34,998 nucleotides of DNA. Source: Rachicladosporium sp. CCFEE 5018. Lineage: Eukaryota > Ascomycota > Dothideomycetes > Cladosporiales > Cladosporiaceae. Location: contig KZ111152.1 in assembly GCA_002077045.2 (NCBI GenBank), positions 181,575-216,572 of the forward strand, written 5' to 3'. Under the pieces are notes generated by a model. That model was not told the DNA's origin. It was given only the letters and a program-made list of their open reading frames with translations, and did not search any database. Of the stretch, positions 18,984-29,721 are shown in pieces. Within the stretch, counting starts at the first letter, position 1. Each line of letters opens with the position of its first letter. Made by a program: the position numbers and the translations under genes.

Positions 18984-21958
18984 ATGCCGCGCCGCGACCT
19001 CTCGTCGCGGAGGAGCAAGACCGCAAAAGTGGCTATGGACGGGCTCACCCGATTGATGCGAGAGGAAACTCGTCGGGAGGAACTCAAGCAGCAAGCACGA
19101 GACGCCCGATCCGGAGAATCCAGCGATGGCGCGAGCTCAACGGATACAGACAGCGTGTCGATCTCATACCTGGAGGAGCCTCATCCCGACCTTATCAAAG
19201 CCATAGAGGATTTGCGTCGCTTAGCCTGTGGGTATCGCAAAGGCGTGCCGAGTCCGTTCCGAATGACGGATATGCAACGTGTGGAAGTGATGCAGGCAGC
19301 CTTAAAGACCGGAGACATTCGAAAGGGGGACCGGAGTTACCTGGCAATCATGCTAGTGGCGACGGAGTGGAACGAAGTGGCGGAGTCCTACGAGATACGG
19401 CGTTACAAGCTCAGACGGGAGCAAGCCGTGAGCGAACGTATCCTGAGAATGCGGGCGAGGCATCAGATACGGCTCAGGAAGCTGAGTTGCCAATCCGACG
19501 AGTGCTAGGCGGGATAAAAACGCGACCCCCCGAGGAGCGCTCGCAAGATCATGAAAGTGCTGGTGCGACGCACGAGGAGGAGCAGGTCAAAACGAACGCT
19601 TTCGAGTCAGCAGTTGCTCAGGGTGCAACGCGAGATCGTGACGGTTCGGCGCAGGTTCGTGACGATGAGCCCGTGAAACGGCGATCCTCCCGAGCGGTCA
19701 TCAGACCATTTCGAGCTATCTACTGGAAGAATCTAGCTTACCTCGATTCTGGCAAGAAGAAGGTTAGTGCGCAGCAGGCAAGGATCCAACGCGAGAGACA
19801 TCCTATCAATGAAGGTCGAGCGTGGCTGGATATTCTACGGATTCTGTCAAACGACACCACAAGCGGTAGGAAAGCCCATGCTCGAGTCATGGAGACGATC
19901 ATGCTACCGCCAGGCGTATCTGCGCGTTGGACCCGCGATCCGGGCGAGTCTCTTTTGGAGATAATGCAACATACTGGCAGTCACGTGCAGAGCTTGCCCT
20001 CGGAGCAGAATTCTGAAATGCCAGGCTTGACTCTGTACGGTACTCCTGCACAGAACGACGCCGCGACGCGCTATCTACGGTCATCAGACCTGCTGTCTGC
20101 CAGCAGCAAACTATATGACGACGTGTCACCTCTGTTATCGGCGCACGAATTGCATAAAGTCACACACGAGTCTAGTGGCGAAAATCATGGCGATGCTCGC
20201 CACGAGGCCGATGCGCCCATACCTGATGAAGAGCTTGACCTACTGAATAGCGTTCTCGACGCCACCTACATGGTACAGTCCGCGACGGCCGAACCTGGCC
20301 CAGTGCGTGCCGTGTGGCATCGTACGCAGCCCGATCTATATATTCCGCTGTCAACACTGCTACGGACGGAGCAGGACGCATATACAGCATCACCGACGAG
20401 TCGCCTGCCCTCGTTGCCTGAAGACTCGATATCGTTCACGGAACGCATTCTGACACTGACAGCATATCGCCCCAGGCTGCTGAAGTACAAAGGCAAAAAC
20501 GAGACCCGCTCACCATATCACGAAGACGTACAGGAGGAACTAGTCCGTCTCCTCAAATCCGGCTTTGACCAGAAGATCGTCACTTTAGAAGCCGTGGTCA
20601 CTGCGCTGGACTGGCTTGGTCGGCATATGTACTTCCCAGCAGTACGCGCGATCGTCCTTGCTGCAGACACGGCTGAGTTCCATCTGAGTGCCGAAGTGTT
20701 CGACACGATGCTCAGGTTCGCAGCGATCTCGCCCAGCGTAGACACATTCCGCTATCTGGTCCGCTTCATGCATCGCGCTGGAGGCAAGGCTACTGCAGTC
20801 ACGTGGCTGCACTTCGAATCATTGACCTGGCACTTCCACCCGAGCAGAGTTGAAGAAGTGCGGGAAGCTATGCACGAGGCTGGAGTGCACTTTGACAAGG
20901 ATGCCAAGTTGGAGCTTTTTAAGCAGGACGCGCCTCATTTGCTGACCAACTTCGTCAAGCGCCATCCCGACGCGAAGTTCGATGACTTCGTACGCGATAT
21001 TGTGACTCAGTACCCGGATATTGCGCGCATGGGCCGGCGTGCAGCGAATTCGCTCGTAGACGCTGCATTGTTGTTGGGCAGAAGCGACATTGCACTCGAT
21101 GTCGTGCGCGAGCTGATCAGGCAAGGCGAGAGACCAAACACAGCCACACTTGACCATTTCCTGCACTCCGCTCGGCGAAACCGGCACGTCGAGTCCGCGG
21201 TAGCCATTCTCTCCATATTCACTCGATTGCCTTACAAACTCAATGAGAAGACCGAGACGCCACTAGTCTCCATCCACGACGACTATCACAACGTCCAATA
21301 TGGCAACGTCCTGTTCGAACCAGCCACTCGCGCCTTCTCCGTTATCCTCTCGGCTTCCTCATTTCGATGGCTCCTCTGGCTCGCCTGGGACCGCAGGATG
21401 TGGAACTGCTTCCGCGTCTTCTGGCGCTACGCCTGCATGGCCGGCCACGTAGACTATGGCTTCGTCGTCAAGATGAAAGCAAGTCTCCGCGCGGGGCAGA
21501 CTGCCCGGTGGGACCCAAAAAGACACTCGAACATGCCTTTACTCAAACGAGCGGGACCTGGGGTGCCAAATCACATTACGGGCCGCACTCGCGTGTGGGA
21601 TGTTTGGGCTGCGCGGTTCGTGCTGGGGAACGCTGATGGGTTGGAGACTTGGGATGCAGCTGATAAGCCTGTCCGCCGAGGGCCAAGGGAGCGGGCTAAG
21701 CCAGATAGGATGACCGACTGGTTTGAGCGGCTGGATCTCGACTTACGGGAGGTTCAGTCGCTCAAGCCTGTACGGTCGCTTGCGGAGCTTGCTGAGGAGG
21801 CTTATCAACTGGACCTAGAGTGGAGGAAACTGAACTTCGGAACTACTAAGGGGTTCACTGAGGGCAAGTGGAAAGGTATGGAAATGCTGCAGGTGATGAT
21901 GAAGGCAGGCATACAGGTGCCGGTTGAGGTTGGCAGCGGTGTGGGTATGATGGTGTGA
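18984..21958 (+). CDS. PPR-like protein, probably mitochondrial, two exons
   Basis: Exon 1 is 18984-19427 and exon 2 is 19478-21958 (974 aa). The 50-nt intron 19428-19477 has donor GTGAGC, a CTGAG branch-like site and acceptor CTCAG. It connects a helical, charged N-terminus (TRLMREETRREELKQQ...) to the long C-terminal frame at EAELPIRR. A second frame stays open across exon 1 from 18932, but it reads as low-quality sequence, and 18984 has the GCCACCATG context. The C-terminal half has helical repeats typical of fungal pentatricopeptide-repeat proteins (for example VFDTMLRFAAISPSVDTFRY, DIALDVVRELIRQGERPNTA), suggesting an organellar RNA-processing or translation factor. No clear targeting peptide at the chosen start. 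The family call rests on repeat character only. Confidence 0.6.
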
Positions 21959-22384
21959 TCTGGATGGGGAGATCCAGATTGCCGGTACGGGTCTCGTATT
22001 GTGGTGCACAGATGAGGCAATGCCATTCGATGTATGTATATGTATACATAGCTTACACTGCGCGCACAGCACACGACGGGAGTTTCCAAAGTCAAGGGAA
22101 CATGTGTACCGATGCTAGCGCTGGATATCTGCAGGCCAATCGGAAGTCTGGAGTCTGGAGATCCGAGCTTATCTTAGTTTATCAGATCAAGAACTTTTCG
22201 AGCTTTCGCGGTACCCCATATGCGCATTGGGAACGCCATGAGATAAACTCGTTTATACTGCTCTCCGATCTATTCGTCTCCCAAGCAATGCTGAACGTCA
22301 GCCTCGCCATTTGAGCGCGATCACAACTCTTTAATCGTATTTCGCCTTAGAGGTTTCCCCCACCCACAATCACCACCGACAGCC
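21959..22384. promoter_or_regulatory. Intergenic region, PPR-like 3' end and UTP15 promoter
   Basis: 426 bp. A TA-rich ATGTATATGTATACATAG stretch at about 22030 probably belongs to the upstream gene's 3' region. A pyrimidine-rich stretch with CCACCCACAATCACC lies directly before the UTP15 start, as is common in fungal leaders. No RNA gene seen. Confidence 0.4.
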
Positions 22385-23829
22385 ATGGCCGCCGAAGTCC
22401 AAGCCCTCCCTCCCCTCCGCCAAACCCCCGGTCCCGCCCCTCTAACACCCTCACAAACCTACTACCGCGCCTTCAAATCCCAGCTTCTCGTTCCCTCGCC
22501 TCACAACAGCGCTATAACTTCCATCACCTCCCCTCCCTCAGCGGAAACTTTCGCAGTAACCTCCGGTGGACGATCACAGATTTACAATTCTCGGACGCGG
22601 AAAATCGTCAAGACTATCACGCGATTTGGCGTTGACGATGTGGCGAGGAGTGGTGTTGTGCGGAGGGATGGGAGGATTTTGTTGGCTGGTGGGGATGGAG
22701 GCGTGGTGCAGGCGTTTGATACGGGGAGTCGCGCTGTATTGCGGCAGTGGGGGAGAGAGGAGAAGAGGCGATTACCTGTGCACGTTGTGCGTTGGAGTCT
22801 TGGGACTGTCACAGAGTTCATGACGTGTGGGGATGATCGGACGGTGAGGGTGTGGGATTTGACGGAGGAAGAGCCGAAGTGGGTTGGTGTTGGGCATGAG
22901 GATTATGTGCGAGCGGGTTGTTGGTTACCGGGACAGGAGGGGATGGTCGTAAGTGGTGGGTACGATCAGACTGTCAGAGTTTGGGATACGAGGCAAGGTG
23001 GGCAGGGTGCGCCGGTGATGACGTTTCGGGTGCAGGGCGCTGTGGAGAATGTGTGTGCGTTAGGGAGCAGCCTGGTGGCTGCGGCGGCGGGGAATGAGGT
23101 CTCAGTACTAAATCTGATTTCTGGGAAGCCCGAGGTGATACTGCGATCGCATCAGAAGGCTGTGTCTGCGCTTGCTCTGGCACAGGGCGGCACGCGACTG
23201 CTCACAGCTGGACTGGACGGGCACATCAAGATCCATTCCACCTCGACATGGGAAGTTGTCGCAAGTCTGAAGTACACCGCACCCATCCTCTCCCTTGCCG
23301 TCATACCCTCCCCACAGAATTCCTCAGAAGACCGCCATCTCCTGGTGGGCCTACAAACGGGTCTCCTGAGTATCCGCACGCGCCTAGCAGGCGCCGAGAA
23401 AGCTAAGACGCGCGAGAGGGAGAAGAGGGATCAGGCGCTTATGGCAGGCACAGCAGACGAATACGAACGGCTCCAGCGGAAGAAAGACTTACGACAAGGC
23501 ATTCTAGCACGAGATCGAGGGAAGGACTTCCGTGGTGAAGGCGCGGACATCACGATCCAGGGCAATGATAGGACTGGTCGGCCAAAGCCACTGAAGCCTT
23601 GGCAGCAGGCGTTGCGGAGGGGAGAGTATAGCCGCACACTCGATCTGGTCCTGGCGGATGAGAAATCTGGACCCGAAAACACGCTCACATTGATCACTGC
23701 TCTGCGAAGTCGAGGTGCGCTTCGGGCAACACTGCGAGATCGAAGTGATGAGAACTTAATACCTGTGCTGAAGTGGGTGCTGAACAACATTAACGCACCA
23801 CGAACACTGCACTTGACTGGCGATGTGAC
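22385..23829 (+). CDS. UTP15: U3 snoRNP protein Utp15, 3' end lost in assembly gap
   Basis: About 481 codons are open from ATG in context CAGCCATGG to the N gap. The N-terminal two thirds is a WD40 propeller (blades ending VRVWDL and VRVWDT are clear). This is followed by a basic linker and the Utp15 C-terminal domain (RPKPLKPWQQALRRGEYSRTLD, then ALRATLRDRSDENLIPVLKWV). Utp15 is a subunit of the t-UTP/UtpA part of the small-subunit processome and acts in the nucleolus in rDNA transcription and 18S pre-rRNA processing. Fungal homologues are usually a little over 500 aa, so only a few tens of residues and the stop should be missing. Frame continuation beyond the Ns is meaningless. Confidence 0.85.
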
Positions 23830-23929
23830 NNNNNNNNNNNNNNNNNNNNNNNNNNNNNNNNNNNNNNNNNNNNNNNNNNNNNNNNNNNNNNNNNNNNNNN
23901 NNNNNNNNNNNNNNNNNNNNNNNNNNNNN
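23830..23929. other. Assembly gap, 100 N
   Basis: Exactly 100 N, a conventional placeholder for a gap of unknown size. It truncates UTP15 on the left and the second SHB17-like gene on the right. The second copy of the repeated block begins at its last edge. Confidence 1.
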
Positions 23930-23930
23930 A

Positions 23931-24002
23931 CTCAGCTACCAGCACCACAATATTGATGAGCCTGCCCTACTGCTGGGAATTGGATTTCCGCTGCAGGAGT
24001 GA
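23931..24002 (+). CDS. SHB17: SHB17-like phosphatase, C-terminal 24 codons only (copy 2)
   Basis: The last 23 residues (LSYQHHNIDEPALLLGIGFP...) and stop codon of the same gene as at 1-584, with no base change over this stretch. The rest is cut off by the assembly gap, so its state is unknown. Confidence 0.75.
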   Translation, partial: LSYQHHNIDEPALLLGIGFPLQE

Positions 24003-24186
24003 TTTCGATGTTGTGGATTGCGTCGCGTCACCGACAGCTTATCGGGCCTACAAGCTGATAGAGACTGAGGCAATCGTGGATGTAGATAGATATGTATAGG
24101 GCCGCTATCCACCGCTATGCCGTGACCTTCATGCCACTGTCTGCCGTTTCGTCGTAAGATCTCTCGCTTCGAGATTATGCTCTGTC

Positions 24187-24830
24187 TCAGCGAGGCTCGG
24201 GTATCTCCTCATAGTCGTCCTCAGGAACCAACACGAAGGCAGCGGCTAGAATCCCAGTAGCGTCAATTAGTAGTGCGATCCAGCTGACGGTGCAGAGAAT
24301 CCATGATTTGTCCAACTCCCAGCCAACGAAGAAGCGATTGTCGTGGTCGTAGAGATATGCCTGCGCCAGGTATGTCAGCAAAGCTCTAACGACTTCTACG
24401 CAGATTCGCGAAGACTTACCACGATAGCCATCGCAGTAAGCTGTGCTACTGCGATCAGCGCCAGCAAGGGCGACAAGACCTTCCAGCCCACTTCTCTCGC
24501 TCCACGACCTCCCGCCAGCACAACAATGTAACACACAATCACAGCCAGCTCAATCACCACCGTGAAGTTCATGAGGAACGCGCTCGACCTCCACATGCTA
24601 CAGAACGACTTGTTCGAGTTGATCTCGCATTCCTCGTCGCTTGGGAACGGCGTGCATTTCCCCGTGATGCTCGAACATCGTTTTTGTAGACCCAGTGTTA
24701 CTCGTATCGGGTCGGTGTCGGTGGGCGAGGAGTACGATATCCAGTTCGGGAGGGCGATGCTGGCGATCGTACAACACATGGCGGCAACAAAGATCCACGC
24801 GCTTATACCGTAGACTATGCGACGGGTCAT
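24187..24830 (-). CDS. Claudin/PMP22-like four-TM membrane protein (copy 2)
   Basis: Same structure as copy 1: exons 24830-24420 and 24360-24187, intron 24361-24419 (59 nt, donor GTAAGT, acceptor GCGCAG), 194 aa. The four TM segments and loop cysteines are unchanged. Coding differences are few (for example Q49 to K, V70 to I), whereas the intron differs at roughly a third of positions, which supports the splice model. Confidence 0.75.
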
Positions 24831-25131
24831 CGTGGCGGTCGCTGCGCAGTCTCGGAATGAGTGTATGGACCTCTGAGCGACGAAGCAGGAAGGATGTAAG
24901 AACTGAGGCAGCACCTTGAACAGCAGGAAGCTGCCTCGCTTCGACCAGGCTTGGCACTCCTTATCGTCTCGAACCGGCTCCACTACAGAGTCGCCGTCAT
25001 CGTCGAGACAAATAGCACACGAAGGATGGTGGTCCGAAGTATGTCCCTCCTTTGCCAATCACGTGCAGGCATAAGTAGACAGACGTACTTCTTTTTGCGT
25101 TCCTTAAATTGTTGCTGTGTTACACTTGATC
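24831..25131. promoter_or_regulatory. Divergent promoter, claudin-like gene / PLP dehydratase (copy 2)
   Basis: 301 bp, the same length as in copy 1, with the CCAAT-CACGTG element preserved at 25055-25065. Confidence 0.5.
25055..25065. promoter_or_regulatory. CCAAT box abutting CACGTG E-box (copy 2)
   Basis: Identical to the site at 1637-1647 and at the same distance from the dehydratase start. Confidence 0.45.
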
Positions 25132-26437
25132 ATGGCTGAAGTCTCGCAATGCCCCCCCTTAACGCGCCAGTCCGTCCAGGCTGCTCACAAGAGGATCAAG
25201 CAATACATACATCGCACGCCAGTAGTCACTTGCGAGACGATCAACACGCTTGCGTCTACAGCTCAGTCGAAGCGTTGCCCCTCAAGCGGACCGAATGTGA
25301 TGTCAGAGCCTGCTCCTCATGATCAGCACCCCGACGAGAAAGCGACCAAATACAGTGCCGAGCCGAGCGTGCGTTTGTTCTTCAAGTGCGAGAATCAGCA
25401 AAGGATCGGCGCTTTCAAGGCCAGAGGAGCCTTTCATGCATTGGGCAGGCTAATCGACGAGCAAGGCATCGACGAGGTAAGGCGGAAAGGCGTGGTAACT
25501 CATAGTTCAGGTACTCGAGCCTTGACTTCAGTGATCCCACTTCCAAGCTGACGATGTTCAAGGCAACCATGCACAAGCACTAGCTCTAGCGGCACGAACA
25601 CATGGAGTCCCTGCACACATAGTGATGCCCACAATATCGACGCCATCCAAGATCTCTGGCACACAGGCTCAGGGCGCCAATGTGATATTCTCCGGTTCAA
25701 CAAGTGACGAGCGGGAAGCCGTTGTCGTCGATGTCATCAAGAAGACCGGTGCAACTCTAGTGCCACCGTACGACCACCCAGATATCATCCTAGGGCAAGG
25801 CACTCAGGCCCTAGAGCTCGAGCAGCAAGTGGTCGATCTCCTTGCCGAGGACGCCAGCCTCGGAGTACCTGGCAAGCACCGACTAGACGCGATGATTGCA
25901 CCTATTGGCGGCGGCGGCATGCTGTCTGGCATATGCACCGCTCTTCAAGGCACCGGCATCAAGGTCTTCGGCGCAGAGCCTAACTTCGAGGGAGCCAATG
26001 ATGCTGAGATTGGACTGAAGCAAAACAAACGGATCGAGAAAGTGAAAACTTTGACCATCGCTGATGGTCTACGTACTCCAGTAGGTGAGATTCCTTGGTC
26101 GATCGTGACAGACAAGAGCAAGTTAGCCGGCATCTACAGTGTCAACGAGGACCAAATCAAGGCTGCACTGCGATTGGCTATGGAGCGTGCTAAGCTGTTC
26201 ATCGAACCTTCAGCTGCTGTACCTCTGGCTGTCATGCTATACAATGAGGACTTTCGGGAGCTCGTGCAGCGTGATGCTGGTCCTGGAGGCTGGAACGTGG
26301 GTATCATCCTCTCTGGCGGCAACACGACCGTCGACGCTATCGCGGCTATCTTCGCACCGCCTGCCAAGGTGGAGCAGCGAGCACAGGCGACAGTCGGTAT
26401 GAATGGAGAGAAGTTAGCTGAGAATGTAGCTGGATGA
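25132..26437 (+). CDS. PLP-dependent serine/threonine dehydratase-racemase, intact copy
   Basis: Exons 25132-25510 and 25563-26437, intron 25511-25562 (52 nt, branch GCTGACG), 417 aa. Fold-type II PLP enzyme. K96 in AFKARGA should form the Schiff base, the loop G242-G245 (GGGGMLSG) binds the PLP phosphate, and SGGNTT lies near the C-terminus. These fit threonine ammonia-lyase or serine racemase/dehydratase. The absence of a long C-terminal ACT regulatory domain argues against the biosynthetic, isoleucine-inhibited enzyme and for the catabolic/racemase type. About 30 extra residues sit between the N-terminal helix and RLFFKCEN; a 90-nt in-frame GT-AG pair could remove them, but its donor GTCGAA is poor. 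Confidence 0.85.
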
Positions 26438-26765
26438 GGCTATTGGACCTGCTTTGAATGTCCACTGGCCGAGAGATCCAGCATTCTACCGAGCCGTTTC
26501 TCGCTAGATCCGTACCGATTGGGTTATCGACTGCCGTCGGGAATGCGCACGCGATGGGCCGATCACAGAATACATTCCTCAAGCTGGCGGAAGTCCTCTC
26601 TTACGTGCTGCATCTCTTTGCCGTAGCAACGAACACTGTTTTGGCCGCGGCCCGAATCGTTGAGTATACTTTGCCGACGATGCCGAGTAAGTGACACTGG
26701 GAGGCCGAGTAGACGCACAAATCTCCATCTTGCATCCATACCTTCGTTCCGTCTTCTTCTGCAAG

Positions 26766-29245
26766 ATGTGTCTCGCAATCTCACATCACTTTGCTGCGAT
26801 CGTCTCCAGTTTACTTCTCTCTCTGCCGATGCCGGTCCGAGCGCAGTCGGCATGCCGAATAGTCAGCTCAATGCAGCAGCAAGTCGTGTACGAGCAGGCT
26901 GTGTCAATTGATACACTCGTCACCTCGAACACGACATTCTTCCCGCTCGCGCAAGCAGGCGTAACAGTCACAAACGCGCCTACTAGCATCAACGGCATCA
27001 CAACGTTACAATGGACCTCAGCGCCTGCATTGATCACCATGCCGAGCAGTATGTTACCGACGAGCGCAACGCAGGTATCTCGATATTCGCCATCGCCCAC
27101 AACAAATCCAGACGATGTCACTTTCGTGATGCTCGTGCGGAATGACAAGGATCATCAGAAGAGGCAGAGTGGGAACTTCTACATGTCCGGCAATGGCACG
27201 ATCACACAAGATTGTACCAATACTCCGGTCTATACGACCCGCAACGGTGTCTTGACTGCCACAGTCGGAGGAACTGTATATACTTACTCGACTTCGCCGG
27301 GCGTCACCTTTCAGCAGTTCGTTCCGAGCACGATCCCGGGATCGATCACGACGACGTTCAGTATCCAGCGGGATGGGACATTGAGTTGGCTCAACGACAC
27401 TTTCTTCAACGGCCAAGCCAATTTCTGCGCTTTGCGAAATGGGACTGTGTACTCTATATTCGTTGACGGTGGGGCGCCGAGTGGATGTCTCTTTATTCAG
27501 CTGTCGCTGTTCTCGGTGGCATCGTGTCAGGCGGCGAGCTACAATACGGTGCCGGGTCCTTCAGATAAGTTCCTTATACCTGCGGTAATGATTGTGGGTT
27601 TTACTGATTCGTATCCTACGTCCGAGCGGGCCTACGGGGTGAGTGTTTTGGCGCAACAGCGGTGTCGCTTCGGATGACTGACATCGCTGTTAGAGCTACC
27701 GGCAGCCAAGGGCTTCAGGGCACCCAAGGAATCCAAGGTATCCAAGGAATACAAGGTATTCAAGGTATTCAAGGCCAACAAGGCATCACGGTATGTGTAA
27801 ATACACTGGACATCCTGGAAGCACCATCTTCACGGTACTAACACAAGCTATAGGGAGCCACCGGGTATGGTCCTGACATGATTTCCGGTGTCTAGCGAAT
27901 CCCCTAACGGCGTCACCAGGACCGCAGGCCCAACAGGAACCCAGGGCATTGCAGGAAGCACTGGGTAATTATGTCCGATTGTTGTGTCGTGGAAACCTAG
28001 CTCACTGGCGTTCTAGGCCGCAAGGACCAACCGTAGGCCGCGTCTTTGTCGCGGGTACTTGGCGTCAAAGCTAACTCAAGGAAGGGAACACAAGGTAACC
28101 AAGGGCCGAGTGGGCCAAGTGGTGCAATGGGGTATGACACTTAGACAACGCGCGAAGTGCGGAATATTCGCTAATTGCGTGCACAGTACAGCCGGACCAT
28201 CAGGGTATGGCGTTGTCGTCACAAGTCGTGTAACATATATGCTAACCACTGCACAGACCATCAGGCCCAGCTGTTCGTGCCGCTTTCCACGGACTCCTTT
28301 CTCGTAGAGACTTACACAGCGTAGGGACAACAAGGTTCTACAGGCATACAGGGGCCTTCTGTCAGTATCTTCACCGTCCAGGCTGTCAATATCAGCCGCT
28401 GACAGCACACAAGGGACCGCAAGGCGTGCAAGGAAGCCCCGGAGCGACGGGATCGACGGGGTAAGCTGTTCTTCACGAGGTATCCATGGAGGCGTATTCC
28501 TGACCATTTGCTTGCATAGGCCAACTGGTTCTGCTGATAAGTCTAACAAGACCTCCCAAACGTTGGTCGGCTACTGACACTGTTGGTCTACGCCCCTCTG
28601 GGCCCTCGGTTCGTCTACCTCTGCATAGTTCTGCTGTAGTTTCAAAGCTTACGACGCACAGGGACCACAAGGCAGTACGGGTGTCCAAGGACCTTCGGGG
28701 TATGGATGATCGCGTTTCTCGAGAATGGCATGAAGCTGACTATACACTACTTAGGCCAAGTGGGCCGTCAGATAAGTCTCGGCATATCCCGGGGGCTTTC
28801 GATCCTGACTAACATGTTCCTTCCACGCGCTTCGGGTGTTCCAGGTCCAACAGCCACTCCGGCCACGCTGTATTCGTATCTCGGCTGCTATGTACAGACT
28901 GGTCAGCCCTCAACGAACACTGGTCGGGCCCTAGCGGCCTACCAAAACACGTACACGACACTCGGCGACAGCAAATGCAGCGCTGCATGTGCATTGGGAC
29001 AGTACATGTTCTACGGCAGTGTGAATAATGGCACGGCTGCGGTGGACTGTTGGTGCGGAAACAGTATTACCTACGTGACTAGTAGCGCTGGGGTACTCGG
29101 AGTAGGTACCGTAGCCGGTGCGGCAGGTGAGCAGAATTGCTATCAGTGCAACGGCGGCGCTACGCCGGGCGGGATTCCAGGACCCTGTGGAAACTTCTCA
29201 GTCCAGACGATATCGATCTTCTCGAGAACCTTCCTGAAAGGCTGA
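26766..29245 (+). CDS. Secreted collagen-like (Gly-X-Y)53 protein with WSC domain, 16 exons (copy 2)
   Basis: Exons: 26766-27564, 27620-27638, 27694-27790, 27854-27864, 27920-27964, 28017-28032, 28085-28131, 28187-28204, 28257-28272, 28325-28360, 28414-28460, 28520-28536, 28592-28608, 28662-28699, 28755-28771, 28827-29245. Every exon length equals that of copy 1, so the protein is again 552 aa with 53 unbroken Gly-X-Y triplets and a WSC domain. Substitutions inside the stalk keep Gly in place (T to S, S to T, S to N at X or Y positions). Two introns differ by one base in length. Intron 1, 12 and 15 are AT-AC as in copy 1. The signal peptide starts MCLAISHHF. Compared with copy 1, residues W and R in NWTVYS and VGRTFY are G here. 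Confidence 0.85.
27565..27619 (+). other. AT-AC intron 1 of collagen-like gene (copy 2)
   Basis: 55 nt, ATAAGTTCC...CCTAC, phase 1 in a Gly codon. If the segment and exon 2 were read as continuous coding sequence, the copies would show several radical changes. In the spliced register exon 2 shows only T to S and a silent change. Confidence 0.8.
27719..27781 (+). repeat. 9-bp tandem repeat inside collagen exon 3 (copy 2)
   Basis: Seven units corresponding to 4301-4363, encoding G-T-Q, five G-I-Q and G-Q-Q triplets. Confidence 0.85.
28537..28591 (+). other. AT-AC intron 12 of collagen-like gene (copy 2)
   Basis: 55 nt, ATAAGTCTAAC...GGTCTAC, one base shorter than in copy 1 (an A-run indel), with the same CTACTGAC branch-like site. 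Confidence 0.85.
28772..28826 (+). other. AT-AC intron 15 of collagen-like gene (copy 2)
   Basis: 55 nt, ATAAGTCTCGG...TTCCAC, branch-like CTGACTAAC. Donor, branch region and acceptor are all kept. Confidence 0.75.
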
Positions 29246-29721
29246 GCAACTTGCTGCACTGCAAATGTGTATACTCTAGTCATAGCTGCTTTCCGTCTGA
29301 TCGTGGCCTCTACTCGACCGCTGCTATACCTACGACAGTGTCAACGACAAATATGGCACTCTGTTCTGGTCGAGGCGAGGCTTCGCCATCACGATTGGTT
29401 CGGTAGCAGCAATTGAGACTTCCAAACTCTTGGAAACGCGAACATGGATGGCAACTGAATCTTGGGCATTGGAGCAAGGTGTACATACCATCGAACTATC
29501 ACAGTGAACCGATAACCGCTTATGTACCCATACCACCTCCCACTTCCCACCGGCTGCAGTCCGGCAATGTCTTGTTTCCGGATTGACCCTTGAACAGCTT
29601 GGCGAAGCTTCGGGACCACGACTCGTACCGTATCTCCACCTCCACCTCGTTGCATTGCAGTAGTCGACATCCAAGATAAGCCGAGATCTATGTAGTAATA
29701 CCTATCTCTAGCTGGTGGGGA
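29246..29721. other. Intergenic region before the sugar porter (copy 2)
   Basis: 476 bp, collinear with 5828-6304. No conserved coding frame and no recognised element. Confidence 0.45.

Noticed and set aside
18932..19508. N-terminal MSSNAVALRR as a mitochondrial presequence of the PPR-like protein
   Set aside because: The arginine-rich start is attractive, but the same frame then runs through implausible sequence, and no intron of suitable length joins it to the better exon 1 frame.
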